Part shown: positions 9,023 to 19,112 of the stretch, piece by piece
Position numbering within the stretch: the first letter of the stretch is position 1
How the letters are laid out: each line of letters begins with the position of its first letter
Program-made: the position numbers and the translations under genes
NCBI GenBank assembly: GCA_031409875.1
Contig: JANNYB010000133.1
Span: 1 to 64,000 of the forward strand
Direction of reading: 5' to 3'
From: CALMEH01 sp031409875
GTDB lineage: Bacteria; Acidobacteriota; Blastocatellia; Pyrinomonadales; Pyrinomonadaceae
DNA: 64,000 bases
The notes under the pieces: generated by a model
The model's database searches: none
What the model was told of the DNA's origin: nothing
What the model saw: only the letters and a program-made list of their open reading frames with translations

Positions 9023-10607
9023 ATGATGAAACAAACTATTACAAACATAAACGCGCTGCTTGCACCGCGCATCGTTAAATTTATGATCGACTGCGCTCAA
9101 TCAGGCGCGCCGGTCAGGAATAATAAACAAATGAAAATTGATGTTGTCGGGTATATCCGAGCCGTGTTTGGTTCAGTCACTGTCGCCGCAATTATCTGCT
9201 GCGCGTTTGCAATGCTGGCGTTGGTCAGCCCAGCGAACGCGCAAACAACGCTCGACACGGCTTTCAACCCTGATGCTAACGCCAGGGTTTGGACGACAGC
9301 GGTTCAGCCGGACGGGAAGATTATCATTGGTGGTCTTTTTACAACGGTTGGCGGAGTGACGCGCAATCGCATCGCCCGCGTGAATGCAGACGGTTCGCTC
9401 GACACGGCTTTCAACCCTGATGTTGGCGGCAGCAGCAGTAGTGTTCTTGCGATAGCGGTTCAGCCGGACGGGAAGATTATCATTGGTGGTTTTTTTACAG
9501 CAGTTAGCGGAGTGACGCGCAACTTTATCGCCCGTTTAAACGCGGACGGTTCGCTCGACACGCTTTCAACCCTAATGTTGATGGCTTCGTTGGTGCGATT
9601 TTCGCGCCCTTCGGCAGAGCGCAATCAATACACCTTTCAACCCTAATGTTGATGGCTTCGTTGGTGCGATAGCGATTCAGCCGGACGGGAAGATTATCAT
9701 TGGTGGTAATTTTAGAACAGTTAGCGGAGTGGCGCGCAACAGCATCGCCCGCCTGAAAGCGATGCGAACTACTGCCTCCGACTTTGACGGCGACGGAAGG
9801 TCGGATATTTCAGTCTTTCGACCCGCATTAGGCGAATGGTGGTATTCAAAATCATCAAACGGGGGAAATGCCGCTGTCCAATTTGGTTCTTCGAGCGACA
9901 AAATTGTTCCGGCTGATTATACCGGCGACGGCAAAACCGATTTTGCTTTTTGGCGACCTTCAAACGGGCAATGGTTTATTTTGCGCTCGGAAGATTTTTC
10001 ATTCTTTGCGTTTCCGTTCGGAATTTCGACTGATGTTCCCGTGCCGGCTGACTATGACGGCGATGGCAAAGCTGATGCGGCAGTTTTTCGTCCGTCAAAT
10101 TTGACTTGGTATATCTCGAAATCAACGGGCGGAACTCAAATTACGACTTTCGGCGCAGCGGGCGATAAGCCTGTTGTGGCTGATTACGACGGTGACGGGA
10201 AAGCCGATATTGCGATTTTCCGACTGAACGGCGCAAACGTGGCGGAATGGTGGATTAGTCGAAGTTCAAACGGCAGCGTCTTTGCGCTCCAATTCGGCAA
10301 TGCAAATGACAAACCTGTGCAGGGCGATTATACGGGCGACGGCAAATCTGACATTGCTGTTTTCCGACCGTCAAATGGCAATTGGTTTATCCTGCGAAGC
10401 GAAAATCTTTCGTTTTACTCGTTTCCTTTCGGCACCGGAACGGACATTGTTGCGCCGGGTGATTATGACGGCGACGGTAAGTTTGATGCGGCGGTGTTCC
10501 GACCTTCAAATTTGAACTGGTATGTTCAACGCTCAACGGCAGGAACACTAATTCAACAATTCGGAATCGCCGGAGATTTGCCTGTGCCAAATGCTTTTGT
10601 TCCGTAG
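9023..10607 (+). pseudogene. Secreted delta-60 repeat / FG-GAP (VCBS) repeat protein, frame broken
   Basis: The ATG at 9023 follows AAGGAG, 12 bp after the previous stop. An internal signal-like segment (AIICCAFAMLALVSPANA) precedes delta-60 repeats (SLDTAFNPD ... VQPDGKIIIGG ... TRNRIARVNADG). Near 9562 a G is lost and a 37-bp block (9563-9599) recurs at 9634-9670 after a short unrelated spacer. The first frame therefore stops at 9646, while the intact repeat continues in another frame through a last delta-60 unit. From about 9775 to 10607 it continues into FG-GAP repeats (DFDGDGRSDISVFRP, DYTGDGKTDFAF and others), calcium-binding blades of a beta-propeller. Restoring the frame gives one secreted adhesin-like protein. 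The cause may be a replication slip or misassembly. Confidence 0.7.
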
Positions 10608-10615
10608 GATATAAT

Positions 10616-10665
10616 AAGCATCGAAAAGCCTTCGTTTAGCTTAAGCCGAGGCTTTTTCGATGCTT
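10616..10665. terminator. Bidirectional terminator between convergent genes
   Basis: AAGCATCGAAAAGCCTTCG and its near-complement CCGAGGCTTTTTCGATGCTT form an approximately 18-bp stem. T/A tracts inside the stem serve both strands. It lies between the converging FG-GAP and CHAT-TPR genes. Confidence 0.7.
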
Positions 10666-10708
10666 GACTTTGAAAATTAAAAAGCCGTTTTCGTGTTATT
10701 CGTAATTT

Positions 10709-13700
10709 TTAACGCCATTCTCCCGTTAGAACAAAGCCAGCCCAGAAGCGTGGATGTGAAAAGCGCGGGATTTGGCGGAGTTCGTTTTGAGCCGTTTGCA
10801 ATGCTGCCGACGGCTTTTTGTTTTCTTTGATGAGTGCGCGGTAAAATCTTGCCATTAGTTCGGCGGTTGCTGCGTCGTCAACTTTCCAAAGCGTGGCGAT
10901 AATGCGCGGCGTGCCGATGGCGAGAAAGCCGCGTGTCAGCCCAAAAACACCTTCGTTTTCAAACTGTTTTCCCAAACCTGTCTGACACGCGCTCAGGACA
11001 ACCATTTGCGGTTTAATTTTGAGCAGATATAAATCTTGAGTTCGTAAAAATCCGTTTTGCGAATTACCTTTTTCGTCAAATAACGATAAAACCAAGCCGG
11101 AAAGTTCGGGATGTTCATTGTTAAGAAAGCCGTGCGTGGCAAAATGCAAAATGTCGAAACGGTCAAACTCACCATTTAAAAGTCGTTCGCGGCTGGCTTT
11201 AAAATCTAGATTTAAACTTGTATCGGGCAAAGAATTGGCAGCAATATTTTCGGCTTCGAGGCGCGTGAATGGCAAGCGCGAAAGCGTCGTTAAATTAAAA
11301 TCACGCAAAACGGCTGATAAATCCGTCGAAACCGTTTCTTTTTTCTGTCGTTTATTTTTTGCCAGACGCGCATCGTTCGCTGAAAAAACCGGATCGGCAA
11401 TAATTGCTATCGAACGCGGCGCGAAAGGTTTGTTGTTGTTTTGACGCAGAATATGCAAAGTAGTGAGCGAAGGCAAAAGCACGGAATCGAATTTTTCCGC
11501 CAAATAAATCTTTTTATTTTGAGTTTCATCAAAAAAAGTCAAACTCGCAAACGGCACGAGATTTAAAGCTCCGTCCGTTGCAAAAACAATTCGTTTTGCC
11601 GGAATTTGCGCCAATGTTTTGATTAAAAGCATTTCGCCGAGTTTTTCGGATTCGACGGCGGAATCTTTTTTGACGGCGGAATTATTTTTCGCACGATTTT
11701 TTCCAATCGGGCGATTTGTGCCGTTGTCGTTTTGGCTTAAAGTTTCGTAAAAGTTTTTGGCTTGCGCTTCGATTTCAGAGCGTTTCGGCAGCTCAAAACT
11801 TTGAAACGAATTTTTGCCGACAATCCATAAATAACTGCGCTGTGTGCCGAGCGAATATTCCACCAAAACCGTGTTATCATCAAGTTCCGCTTGCATTTCC
11901 GGCAACGAAAGCGTCGGCGGTTGCGCGAGATTTGAAAGATTCGGATTGCTTTCTCGAAGTTCGGCTTTTAATGTTTCGTCTTCTTTATTGAGCGCGGCGA
12001 TGGTTTTTTCGATTTCGTCAATATTGTCTGTTTGATTAGCGTCGCTTTGCGCTTTTGCGAGCAAACTTAATTGTTCGCCGATTTGCTGCTGAACTTTTTG
12101 AATTCGTTGAATAATCTGAAAATCAACCGATTGCGGCGTGTTTTTCAACGCCTCACGATATTGCCAAATAAGCGTTCGCATTCGCGCATTTTCGCTCACT
12201 TGCAACGCTTGCAACGCAAAATTTTCGTTCGGACGTTCTTTTTCCAAACGCATCAAAATATCAATATACAAATCAAAAAATCGTCGCCGCTGATCTATAA
12301 ATCTCGTTAAACGACGGAGATTATTATGTTTTGCCTGTTCGTATTCGTGAAGTTGTAATGCGCGTTCGATTTTTGTTTTGGCAGCATCCAGTTGATTTTC
12401 GACGCTTTCGAGCATCGCTAATTGATACAAAGCCGTCGCTTCGCCGCCGATGTCGCCTGACCGACGATATAAACTTTGCGCTTTCTCCAAATCGCGGCGC
12501 GATTCCGCAAACTTTGAAAGTTGACGGTTCGCCGTGCCGCGACTCAGATACAAAGTGCGATACAGCGTTAAATCTTTATTTTCAAACAACGCAAAGCATT
12601 GATCGTAAATTTGTAGAGCTTTCGGAAAATCACCTTTTTCGCGGTAAATATGCGCCACAAGAATCAAAATATCGAACTGATTTGTGCGGTCGTCAAATTC
12701 TTGGCTAATCGGCAAAGTTTTTTGAAAAACTTTCAGAGCTTCATCAAATTTTTTCAGACTGTGTAAAACCATTCCGAGAAAAGTTAATGAGATCGCTTGC
12801 CCGCGCCGATTGCCGAATTTTTCGCGTAAATCAGCGGCAATTTGAAAATTTTTCGCCGCCGCTTCCATTTCATCCGAATTAAATTCGAAAAGTCCGAGCA
12901 GATGTCGCGTTTGTGCTTCGTTGTAAATATCGGGAAATTGGCGAAGATTTTCTAACGCTTCATCAAATAATTTTTGAGCTTTTTCATACTCGCCATCTGT
13001 CTGATAAAAAAAGGCTAAGGCAGTCAAAATATTAACTTGTCGCGGCGATGGCGTGGAAAATAAGGCGAGAGCTTTCTGCATTGTGGCGATTGATTCGGCA
13101 AATTCGCCGCGTGAGTTTTGAATTTGTCCGATTTGATAAAATGCGTCGGATTTATGCAAATCGTTTTCCGCCGAATCTGGAAATGCCAAAACTTTGTTGG
13201 CAAATTCGAGCGATTTTTCAGAATTCCCCAAAATCCGATTTAGATATGATAAAACTGAAAGCGTCTTAATTTCACCGTTTTTATCGTCAATTTCGCGCCA
13301 CAGCTTCAGCAAATTTTCAAAAATTTCGGCTGATTTTTTTCGGTCGGAAGTTTTTCCCGTGGCGCGTAAAATTTGCGCTTGCGAAAATAATTTTTCAGCT
13401 TCGGCGCGTTTCAAATCGGCGGGCAATGCGCGTTTTAAATCATCGAATTTTATGTCAACAAAACCAATTTCATCAGGAAATTTCGCCGTGATTTCAAGCC
13501 GATAAATTCCGCCGGATTCGGCAACGACAAAGATTTTCTCAACATCTTGCTCGCTAAACGGATAATCCGATTCGCCGACCGAAACGCCCGCAGGATTAAA
13601 CAATTTGACTTTCACATCAACGCCGTTTTGTTTGATTCCAATCGAAATTACATCTTGATTTTCAGCCTTAACATTAAATGATTGCGAACCGTTTTTGATG

Positions 13701-13813
13701 TATAAATTTTCGCTTGATCGAAGATTTTTAGTCTGCGCCGAAATAAAACCAACGCCAAAAAACATCGCCATCAAAGCAAAAAATAATTTCTTTGTAACGA
13801 TAAAACCGAGCAT
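10709..13813 (-). CDS. TPR-repeat CHAT-domain protease-like protein, secreted
   Basis: 1034 aa. An N-terminal signal peptide ends at FFGVGFISAQ. A beta-rich region (about 30-130) comes next, then a long array of TPR helices (EIFENLLKLWREIDDKNGEI, AFYQIGQIQNSRGEFAESI, and so on). The C-terminal CHAT domain is a caspase-like fold. Its presumed catalytic His lies in FDILHFATHGFLNNEHPE (about residue 891) and its Cys in VVLSACQTGLGKQFENEGVF (about 940). The final helix region ends at FWAGFVLTGEWR, as in this family. CHAT-TPR proteins are abundant in Acidobacteria and cyanobacteria and are thought to be proteases regulated through protein-protein contacts. It is transcribed alone on the minus strand. 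All key residues are present. Confidence 0.9.
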   Translation of the reverse strand: MLGFIVTKKLFFALMAMFFGVGFISAQTKNLRSSENLYIKNGSQSFNVKAENQDVISIGIKQNGVDVKVKLFNPAGVSVGESDYPFSEQDVEKIFVVAESGGIYRLEITAKFPDEIGFVDIKFDDLKRALPADLKRAEAEKLFSQAQILRATGKTSDRKKSAEIFENLLKLWREIDDKNGEIKTLSVLSYLNRILGNSEKSLEFANKVLAFPDSAENDLHKSDAFYQIGQIQNSRGEFAESIATMQKALALFSTPSPRQVNILTALAFFYQTDGEYEKAQKLFDEALENLRQFPDIYNEAQTRHLLGLFEFNSDEMEAAAKNFQIAADLREKFGNRRGQAISLTFLGMVLHSLKKFDEALKVFQKTLPISQEFDDRTNQFDILILVAHIYREKGDFPKALQIYDQCFALFENKDLTLYRTLYLSRGTANRQLSKFAESRRDLEKAQSLYRRSGDIGGEATALYQLAMLESVENQLDAAKTKIERALQLHEYEQAKHNNLRRLTRFIDQRRRFFDLYIDILMRLEKERPNENFALQALQVSENARMRTLIWQYREALKNTPQSVDFQIIQRIQKVQQQIGEQLSLLAKAQSDANQTDNIDEIEKTIAALNKEDETLKAELRESNPNLSNLAQPPTLSLPEMQAELDDNTVLVEYSLGTQRSYLWIVGKNSFQSFELPKRSEIEAQAKNFYETLSQNDNGTNRPIGKNRAKNNSAVKKDSAVESEKLGEMLLIKTLAQIPAKRIVFATDGALNLVPFASLTFFDETQNKKIYLAEKFDSVLLPSLTTLHILRQNNNKPFAPRSIAIIADPVFSANDARLAKNKRQKKETVSTDLSAVLRDFNLTTLSRLPFTRLEAENIAANSLPDTSLNLDFKASRERLLNGEFDRFDILHFATHGFLNNEHPELSGLVLSLFDEKGNSQNGFLRTQDLYLLKIKPQMVVLSACQTGLGKQFENEGVFGLTRGFLAIGTPRIIATLWKVDDAATAELMARFYRALIKENKKPSAALQTAQNELRQIPRFSHPRFWAGFVLTGEWR

Positions 13814-13934
13814 AATCTATTTATTATGAAGCACTTACAAATATAAATCCGCACCGAAAAAAAAGCAATATTTAAAACAATACGACTTTTCAAATTATCC
13901 ATAAAACATTAGTCGTAGAGCATTTACGAAAAAG

Positions 13935-14921
13935 TTAATACCAAAGATAACCGACACGGGTTTTTACTTTAAGAGATGATTTAATTTTCGGACAGGGAAT
14001 TTGGTTAGATTCGTTATCTTCACAATAATCATTTTTATTATCGTCAATGCTTCTGGAAATTTTGCCGACAGCACTGTTTTGATTGACTTTAGTGATAATG
14101 ATTTCTTCTTGTGTTTCGCCAAAAAAAAGAATCATTCCTTCTTTTACTTTTTTATTTTTTCCCGCACCAATGGTTACAGTATAAAATGCCATTTCTTCAG
14201 TGTTTTGATAATCTTCTACGTCTTTTTCAGTTTCGATTGTGCGTTTCCCGACGGAAATTATTTTCGTTTCAATCGGAGAACGCTCAAACTTTTTATAGCT
14301 TACGGGAAGAACAGGCAAGCCTGTTAATTCTTTTTCGGAATCACCTGAAATCCAATAATTTGACCATTTATGCAACATTTCGTCTTCATTGTTAGACGGT
14401 TCAATATAAATTCCAACGGCTTTTTCGGCAAAAGCCTCAAGCGAAGATTCTTCAACCAAATAACGTCTTTCGCCCCAACTGACTTTTACAAATCTTTCCG
14501 GCAAAGATTTTCGCGGTGAATTACCCGAAAATTCGGGAAGTATTTCTACATAATCCGATGTATTTATAACATTGCCGTAGTTCATAGTCCGAAGTTCGGG
14601 ATAACAAGTATAAAGGTAAAAACTAACAAATCCCGCTTTTGAATCCAAAATAAACAAATTAACTCCGAGTTCGGAAAACTCGTTGTTATATATGCCGTTC
14701 CATTCATCCGCAGATTTCGCGCTTTTAATTAAATCAAGTTTTTCTCTGAATTTTACGAGGTCTTCTCTTGAATATTTATCAAATCGAAAAGTAAGCGTCG
14801 GCGATTGATAAGGATAAAATTCCTGCATCCAATTTTCGCCTTCTTCAAACTCTTGCCCTAAACAAAATTGTATTGATAATCCTAAAATCAAAATCAGAAT
14901 TGTGATGTTTCTTAATTTCAT
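13935..14921 (-). CDS. Secreted hypothetical protein
   Basis: 328 aa with a clear signal peptide (MKLRNITILILILGLSIQFCLGQ). I do not recognise the family. The mature part is mixed alpha/beta with many acidic residues, and a C-terminal beta-rich segment (AFYTVTIGAGKNKKVKEG, IITKVNQNSAVGKISRSI) could be a small barrel. A pair of cysteines sits in DYCEDNESNQIPCPK near the end and may form a disulphide. Exported and isolated; no catalytic motif is seen. Confidence 0.75.
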   Translation of the reverse strand: MKLRNITILILILGLSIQFCLGQEFEEGENWMQEFYPYQSPTLTFRFDKYSREDLVKFREKLDLIKSAKSADEWNGIYNNEFSELGVNLFILDSKAGFVSFYLYTCYPELRTMNYGNVINTSDYVEILPEFSGNSPRKSLPERFVKVSWGERRYLVEESSLEAFAEKAVGIYIEPSNNEDEMLHKWSNYWISGDSEKELTGLPVLPVSYKKFERSPIETKIISVGKRTIETEKDVEDYQNTEEMAFYTVTIGAGKNKKVKEGMILFFGETQEEIIITKVNQNSAVGKISRSIDDNKNDYCEDNESNQIPCPKIKSSLKVKTRVGYLWY

Positions 14922-14942
14922 AACTTTCCTATTCCAAAAATC

Positions 14943-15350
14943 TCAAATCAATTTCAAAAACTCGCTTGGCGAATAAACTTTCACCGTTGCATTTTTATAA
15001 TCTTTTGCATTGCGCGTAACGATTGCGTCCAAGTTTTCCGCCAAAGCGCATTCGTGTTGGACGGCATCTTCGTAATCGGTAATCGGCGAAGTTAAGCCAG
15101 ATTGCAAGTTTGTCGAGTCAATCGGACAAACTTTGACCAATTTCAATAATTTCTCCAATTCCTGCAAAACCGAATTTCTGCCGATTTCTTTTCTGCCGAT
15201 GTAGTAAATATTGATTGCCGAAATACTTGCAATGTAAGCCACGAACTTATTTTGAGCAGCGGCAATAAAAATCTGTTCGGCTTCGGCGAAAAACGGTTGT
15301 CGCGCCAAAACAAAATCCAAATTTACATCATTATCAAGCAAAACACGCAT
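14943..15350 (-). CDS. PIN-domain toxin (VapC-like ribonuclease)
   Basis: 135 aa. The PIN fold acids are visible: an N-terminal Asp in MRVLLDNDVNLDFVL, a central acidic cluster in SPITDYEDAVQHECAL, and the late motif DAIVTRNAKDYKNATVKVYS. PIN toxins cleave tRNA or rRNA under Mg2+ dependence. The ATG overlaps the end of the upstream antitoxin gene at 15350, the usual coupled antitoxin-toxin order. The motif layout fits the PIN_3 (COG1569-type) branch. Confidence 0.88.
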   Translation of the reverse strand: MRVLLDNDVNLDFVLARQPFFAEAEQIFIAAAQNKFVAYIASISAINIYYIGRKEIGRNSVLQELEKLLKLVKVCPIDSTNLQSGLTSPITDYEDAVQHECALAENLDAIVTRNAKDYKNATVKVYSPSEFLKLI

Positions 15351-15598
15351 TATTTGTATTTCTCCGAAAGATGTTCATAGATAATTTCGCGTTCTTCTTC
15401 TCGCGTCATCGGTGGATTTTTCATTTTTAGACTTCCACCGAGACGTTTCACAATCGCCAGTTTTTCTTCGACTGATAATTCTTTTTCGGCGTTTCCGTTT
15501 TTCCGTCCGATGTTATCCGAAACTTTCTCGACAATTTCGCACTGTTCCGAAACCGGAAGCGTAAAAATTTCATTTAAGATTTCTGTCTGCGTCAACAT
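15350..15598 (-). CDS. Antitoxin of the PIN toxin
   Basis: 82 aa, highly charged and helical (LTQTEILNEIFTLPVSEQCE; EEREIIYEHLSEKYK). It lies directly upstream of and overlaps the PIN toxin gene, which is the basis for the antitoxin call. The start follows TTTATAAATTT with no strong ribosome site. The N-terminus may bind operator DNA and the C-terminal helix the toxin, as in comparable pairs. This is inference. Confidence 0.75.
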   Translation of the reverse strand: MLTQTEILNEIFTLPVSEQCEIVEKVSDNIGRKNGNAEKELSVEEKLAIVKRLGGSLKMKNPPMTREEEREIIYEHLSEKYK

Positions 15599-15619
15599 AA
15601 ATTTATAAAACCTCCGAAA

Positions 15620-18121
15620 CTATTGTTTCAATTCTGCTATTGTAGCACCGTTTCCGCCTTGGTTTGAGGGCGCGAAGGAGAATTTGGAAATGTGCGGATG
15701 TCCTTTTAAGAAATGATGGACGAAGTTTTTTAACGCGCCGGTGCCGAAGCCGTGAATGATGCGGACGCGAGGCAGTTGGGCGATGTAGGCTTCGTCTAAA
15801 AAGCGGTCAATTTCGTATTCGGCTTCGGCGGTTGTGTGTCCGATTAGGTTTAATTCGGCGTTTGCGTCTTCGGTGTCGAGTTGTAAATTTGAATCTTTCG
15901 CTTGATTTTGCAAAGTTTCCAAACGGTTTTCTTTTGGTTTTTCGTGAGTTTCGACGGCTTGCAGATTTGATAATTTCTCGCGCAGACGCATTGCGCCAAC
16001 GAGAACTTCCGCCATTTCTTTGTCAATTTTTTCGACTTTTCCGACACCGAAATTTGTCAGAACTTTTGAGCCGATTGCGATTGGTTTATTGGTTTGTTCG
16101 ATGTTCGTTGGGGAATTTAGCTGATTGCTATTAGCTGATAGCTTTTGGCTGTTTTGTGGATTTTGGACTTTTGAAAGAACGGCGCGATTGAGTTCAGCCT
16201 TTCGTGCGAGTCGCTCTTTTTCGAGTTTGGTTTTTAACGCTTTGTCTTCGATGGTGTTGATAAAAGCGCGAGATTGGCGTTCAAATTCTTCGATTGTTTG
16301 GGCAAGTTCGCGCTCAAATTGCTTTTGGCGTTCACGTTCTTTTTTGCCGGCTTCGATGTCGAGTCTGGCGTATTTCATTGCGACAACTTCGCGTTCATCT
16401 TCGAGTGCAACGCGCAAATCGGTCGCAATTGTTGTTTCGGTTTGCAATTTTTTGAGATAATTTTCAGCTTCTTGCGATGAAATATCAAGATTTTTTCGTG
16501 CGATTTCAATCACATCATCACGAATTCCAAAACGTCGTGCAATCTCGATTCCGCTTGATGCACCGGCAAGTCCGACAAGTAATTTATATGTCGGTTGCAG
16601 AGTTTTTTCGTTAAATTCGACGCTCGCATTGATGACATTTTCATCGTTCGCAGCATAAATTTTTAATCCGCGATAATGTGTCGAAGCAATAACTTGTGCG
16701 CCGCAATTTCGGCGGAAAAAATCAACAATCGCCACGCCCAAAGCCGAACCTTCTTCGGGATCAGTTCCGGTGCCGACTTCGTCCAATAAAACGAGCGAAG
16801 GCGCGGAACATTCGCGCATCATTTCGGCGATATTTGAAATATGCGAGCTAAAAGTCGAAAGATTCGCGCTCAAAGATTGATGATCGCCGATGTCTGCGAG
16901 AACCGATTTGTAAAAGGGAATTTTCGCCTCCCGCGCTGGCACAGGCAAACCTGAAATTGCCATTAAACTCAGCAATCCGGCAGTTTTCATCACGACAGTT
17001 TTGCCGCCCGCGTTTGCGCCGGAAATTATCATTACGGATTTTTGTTTGGTTAATTTGAAAGATGTCGGAACGATGTCAGAACCGCCTGCGGTAGCGGGTG
17101 GTTGAAGTTTAGCGGTTGGGATGTTTGCCGATGATTCAGACCGTTGAGTTAAACCGCCCGCTACCGCAGGCGGTTCTGACTTTCGCAAGTTTTCCTCAAG
17201 TAATGGATGCCGCGCATCAATCAAATCTAATGTTTCATCGTCGGAAATTGTCGGCACAATCGCTTTGAAACTTCGCGCAAATTCGACTTTGGCTTTGATA
17301 AAATCGAGTTCCGTAACGGCTTCGACCGCCGCTTCGATTGCCGGAAGTTGTTCGCGTAATTCTTCCGTTAAAGCGAATAAAATTCGGGCAATTTCACGTT
17401 CTTCTTTGCCTTTGAGATTTTGCAGTTCGTTGTTCGCTTCGATGACTTCGAGCGGTTCGATGAAAACCGTTGCGCCGCTCGATGAAAAACCGTGCGCCAC
17501 GCCACCGACTTTGCCGCGAAAATCGGATTTTACCGGAATGACATAACGCTCGTTTCGTTGCGTAACAATCGCATCTTGAATTGCGTCGCCTGCGTTTCGC
17601 ATCGTGCTTTCGAGAGCTTTTTGCAATCGTCCGCGCTGATTGTTTATTTCGCGTCTTAATCTTGCAAGTTCAGGCGAAGCCGAATCGTCAATTTCGCCGC
17701 TCGGCAGAAGTTTTTTGTTGATTTTATCAATTGCCGCAAAAAGCGTCGGCGGAATATTTTCGACAATTTCCCACAAAACCGGCGCAAATTCTTTTTCGGG
17801 CGAAATTGCCGAACGCGCAAAAAGTGCTTGATTGCAAACTCGCGTCAGTTCGAGCAAAATTATCGGTTCGAGCGTCGCGTTTTTGATTCGCAAAATCGCT
17901 ATCGCATCGCTTGGGTCTTCGAGTCCGCTAAATGACCACGAAACTTGTTTTACTTCATTGAGCAAAATTGTTTCCGCGATTGCCTTTAAATCTTTTTCGA
18001 GTTCGAGCCGCGAATGAACGGGCGCGAGATTTTCAAGCCGCGATTTGCCCGTCGGCGTTTGTGCAAAACGCGCAATGAGTCGGCAAAGTTTTTCGTATTC
18101 GAGAGTGTTTAATGATTGCAT
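15620..18121 (-). CDS. mutS2: Endonuclease MutS2
   Basis: 833 aa from ATG 18121 (MQSLNTLEYEKL); an upstream ATG at 18157 would add 12 residues read from an ACGAAC-type simple repeat. The domain order is that of MutS2: lever/clamp (RNERYVIPVKSDFRGKVGGV with GFSSSGATVFIEP), then the ATPase with Walker A ISGANAGGKTVVMKT and Walker B LVLLDEVGTGTDPEEGSALG, a long coiled coil, and the C-terminal Smr nuclease domain (LNLIGHTTAEAEYEIDRFLD ... RVRIIHGFGTGAL). MutS2 acts in recombination control and in splitting collided ribosomes. Residues of about 314-349, just before the Walker A, are encoded by a palindromic element (17075-17180) that keeps the frame open. Confidence 0.95.
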   Translation of the reverse strand: MQSLNTLEYEKLCRLIARFAQTPTGKSRLENLAPVHSRLELEKDLKAIAETILLNEVKQVSWSFSGLEDPSDAIAILRIKNATLEPIILLELTRVCNQALFARSAISPEKEFAPVLWEIVENIPPTLFAAIDKINKKLLPSGEIDDSASPELARLRREINNQRGRLQKALESTMRNAGDAIQDAIVTQRNERYVIPVKSDFRGKVGGVAHGFSSSGATVFIEPLEVIEANNELQNLKGKEEREIARILFALTEELREQLPAIEAAVEAVTELDFIKAKVEFARSFKAIVPTISDDETLDLIDARHPLLEENLRKSEPPAVAGGLTQRSESSANIPTAKLQPPATAGGSDIVPTSFKLTKQKSVMIISGANAGGKTVVMKTAGLLSLMAISGLPVPAREAKIPFYKSVLADIGDHQSLSANLSTFSSHISNIAEMMRECSAPSLVLLDEVGTGTDPEEGSALGVAIVDFFRRNCGAQVIASTHYRGLKIYAANDENVINASVEFNEKTLQPTYKLLVGLAGASSGIEIARRFGIRDDVIEIARKNLDISSQEAENYLKKLQTETTIATDLRVALEDEREVVAMKYARLDIEAGKKERERQKQFERELAQTIEEFERQSRAFINTIEDKALKTKLEKERLARKAELNRAVLSKVQNPQNSQKLSANSNQLNSPTNIEQTNKPIAIGSKVLTNFGVGKVEKIDKEMAEVLVGAMRLREKLSNLQAVETHEKPKENRLETLQNQAKDSNLQLDTEDANAELNLIGHTTAEAEYEIDRFLDEAYIAQLPRVRIIHGFGTGALKNFVHHFLKGHPHISKFSFAPSNQGGNGATIAELKQ
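17075..17180. repeat. Palindromic element inside mutS2 coding sequence
   Basis: Perfect 24-bp arms (17075-17098 and 17157-17180, core AACCGCCTGCGGTAGCGGG) flank a 58-nt middle that can pair further. In the mutS2 frame the arms encode SEPPAVAGG and QPPATAGG. This is comparable to the in-frame palindromic elements known in Rickettsia genes, although the sequence is unrelated. Confidence 0.9.
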
Positions 18122-18180
18122 AAATTTGTTAGTGGTTAGTTGCAAAGACAAAAGCAACGAACAACGAACAACGAACTAGC

Positions 18181-18486
18181 CTAATTTTCATCAATTTTCA
18201 TAAAATGCCGCCGCAGTTCTTCGATGCCGCCGGGAACGATTTCGGCTTTGATTTCTTCATCTGTCGCGTCCATTTCTTTGGCGGCGCAGTTCATACAAAA
18301 CGGAATCAAATCTTTGCGCGTCCGCAAGGCATTTTGCCCTGAAACCGAAACCCAAACGGCGGTTTTGCATTGATGACAATTGGCGCGAATACTGCCATAA
18401 ACCGGGCGCGTTCCTCCGTCGGCAGGCACGCAAACCAACATATCAATATCTTCATCTTCCGGCAGTTTGTTTCCTAAAATATTCAT
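18181..18486 (-). CDS. Small CxxC zinc-ribbon-like hypothetical protein
   Basis: 101 aa. Two cysteine pairs, ANCHQCKTAVWV and PFCMNCAAKEM, are spaced as a zinc ribbon. The start (MNILGNKLPEDEDIDMLVCV) follows with little upstream signal. The family is not recognised. It lies about 60 bp upstream of mutS2 on the same strand and may be co-transcribed with it. Confidence 0.65.
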   Translation of the reverse strand: MNILGNKLPEDEDIDMLVCVPADGGTRPVYGSIRANCHQCKTAVWVSVSGQNALRTRKDLIPFCMNCAAKEMDATDEEIKAEIVPGGIEELRRHFMKIDEN

Positions 18487-18775
18487 ATTTTTTTACTAAA
18501 ACTTTCGTTGGCAATTTCGGCGTGAAGTTTCGGCATTTGCCTAAAAAGGCGAATGAAGTTATATTTTCAAAGCATCCCTAAATTATTTGAAAACTCCTAA
18601 ACGATAACATTAACCGCTTCGGCTGTATTATAAGCCAACACTTTAAACAAATTTGTTAATTACAAAACTTATTTGACTAATAAATCAGCGGTTGGCGATA
18701 AATCGCGTGTTATCACAAAAAATCCCAATAGTTGTAAAAATCAACTTTAAATATACTATCACCGAGCCGGAAAAA

Positions 18776-19112
18776 ATGCGCTTTTATATTTGGCAAATTT
18801 TGCTTGTTCTGGTATTTGTTTTTGCCGTCAAAGCTGAGCAAAACGACCAGAATTTTTTGCAAACTCAATGGACGACCGAAAACGGTTTATCCAACGATTA
18901 TGTCCGCGATATTTACGAATGATGCGGACGGCACGATTTGGATCGGCACTTACGGCGGCGGATTAAATCGTCTGCGCGACGGAAACATTACGCATATTAC
19001 GACCAAAGACGGACTTTTCGACGACATCGTTTCGCGGATTCTGGTTGATGACGACGATAATTTTTGGATGCTCGGCAATCGCGGAATTTTTTCCGTTAAT
19101 CGTCAAATACTC
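18776..19112 (+). pseudogene. Truncated two-component-regulator propeller (sensor) gene
   Basis: The ATG at 18776 opens a signal peptide (MRFYIWQILLVLVFVFAVKA) and the start of a Reg_prop beta-propeller (TQWTTENGLSNDYVRDIYE). An extra T near 18919 shifts the frame, after which DADGTIWIGTYGGGLNRLRD and TTKDGLFDDIVSRILVDDDD follow. These are classic blades of the ligand-binding half of hybrid sensor kinases. The gene ends abruptly where a terminal-inverted-repeat element begins at 19111. The rest of the propeller and the kinase are missing. Confidence 0.75.
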
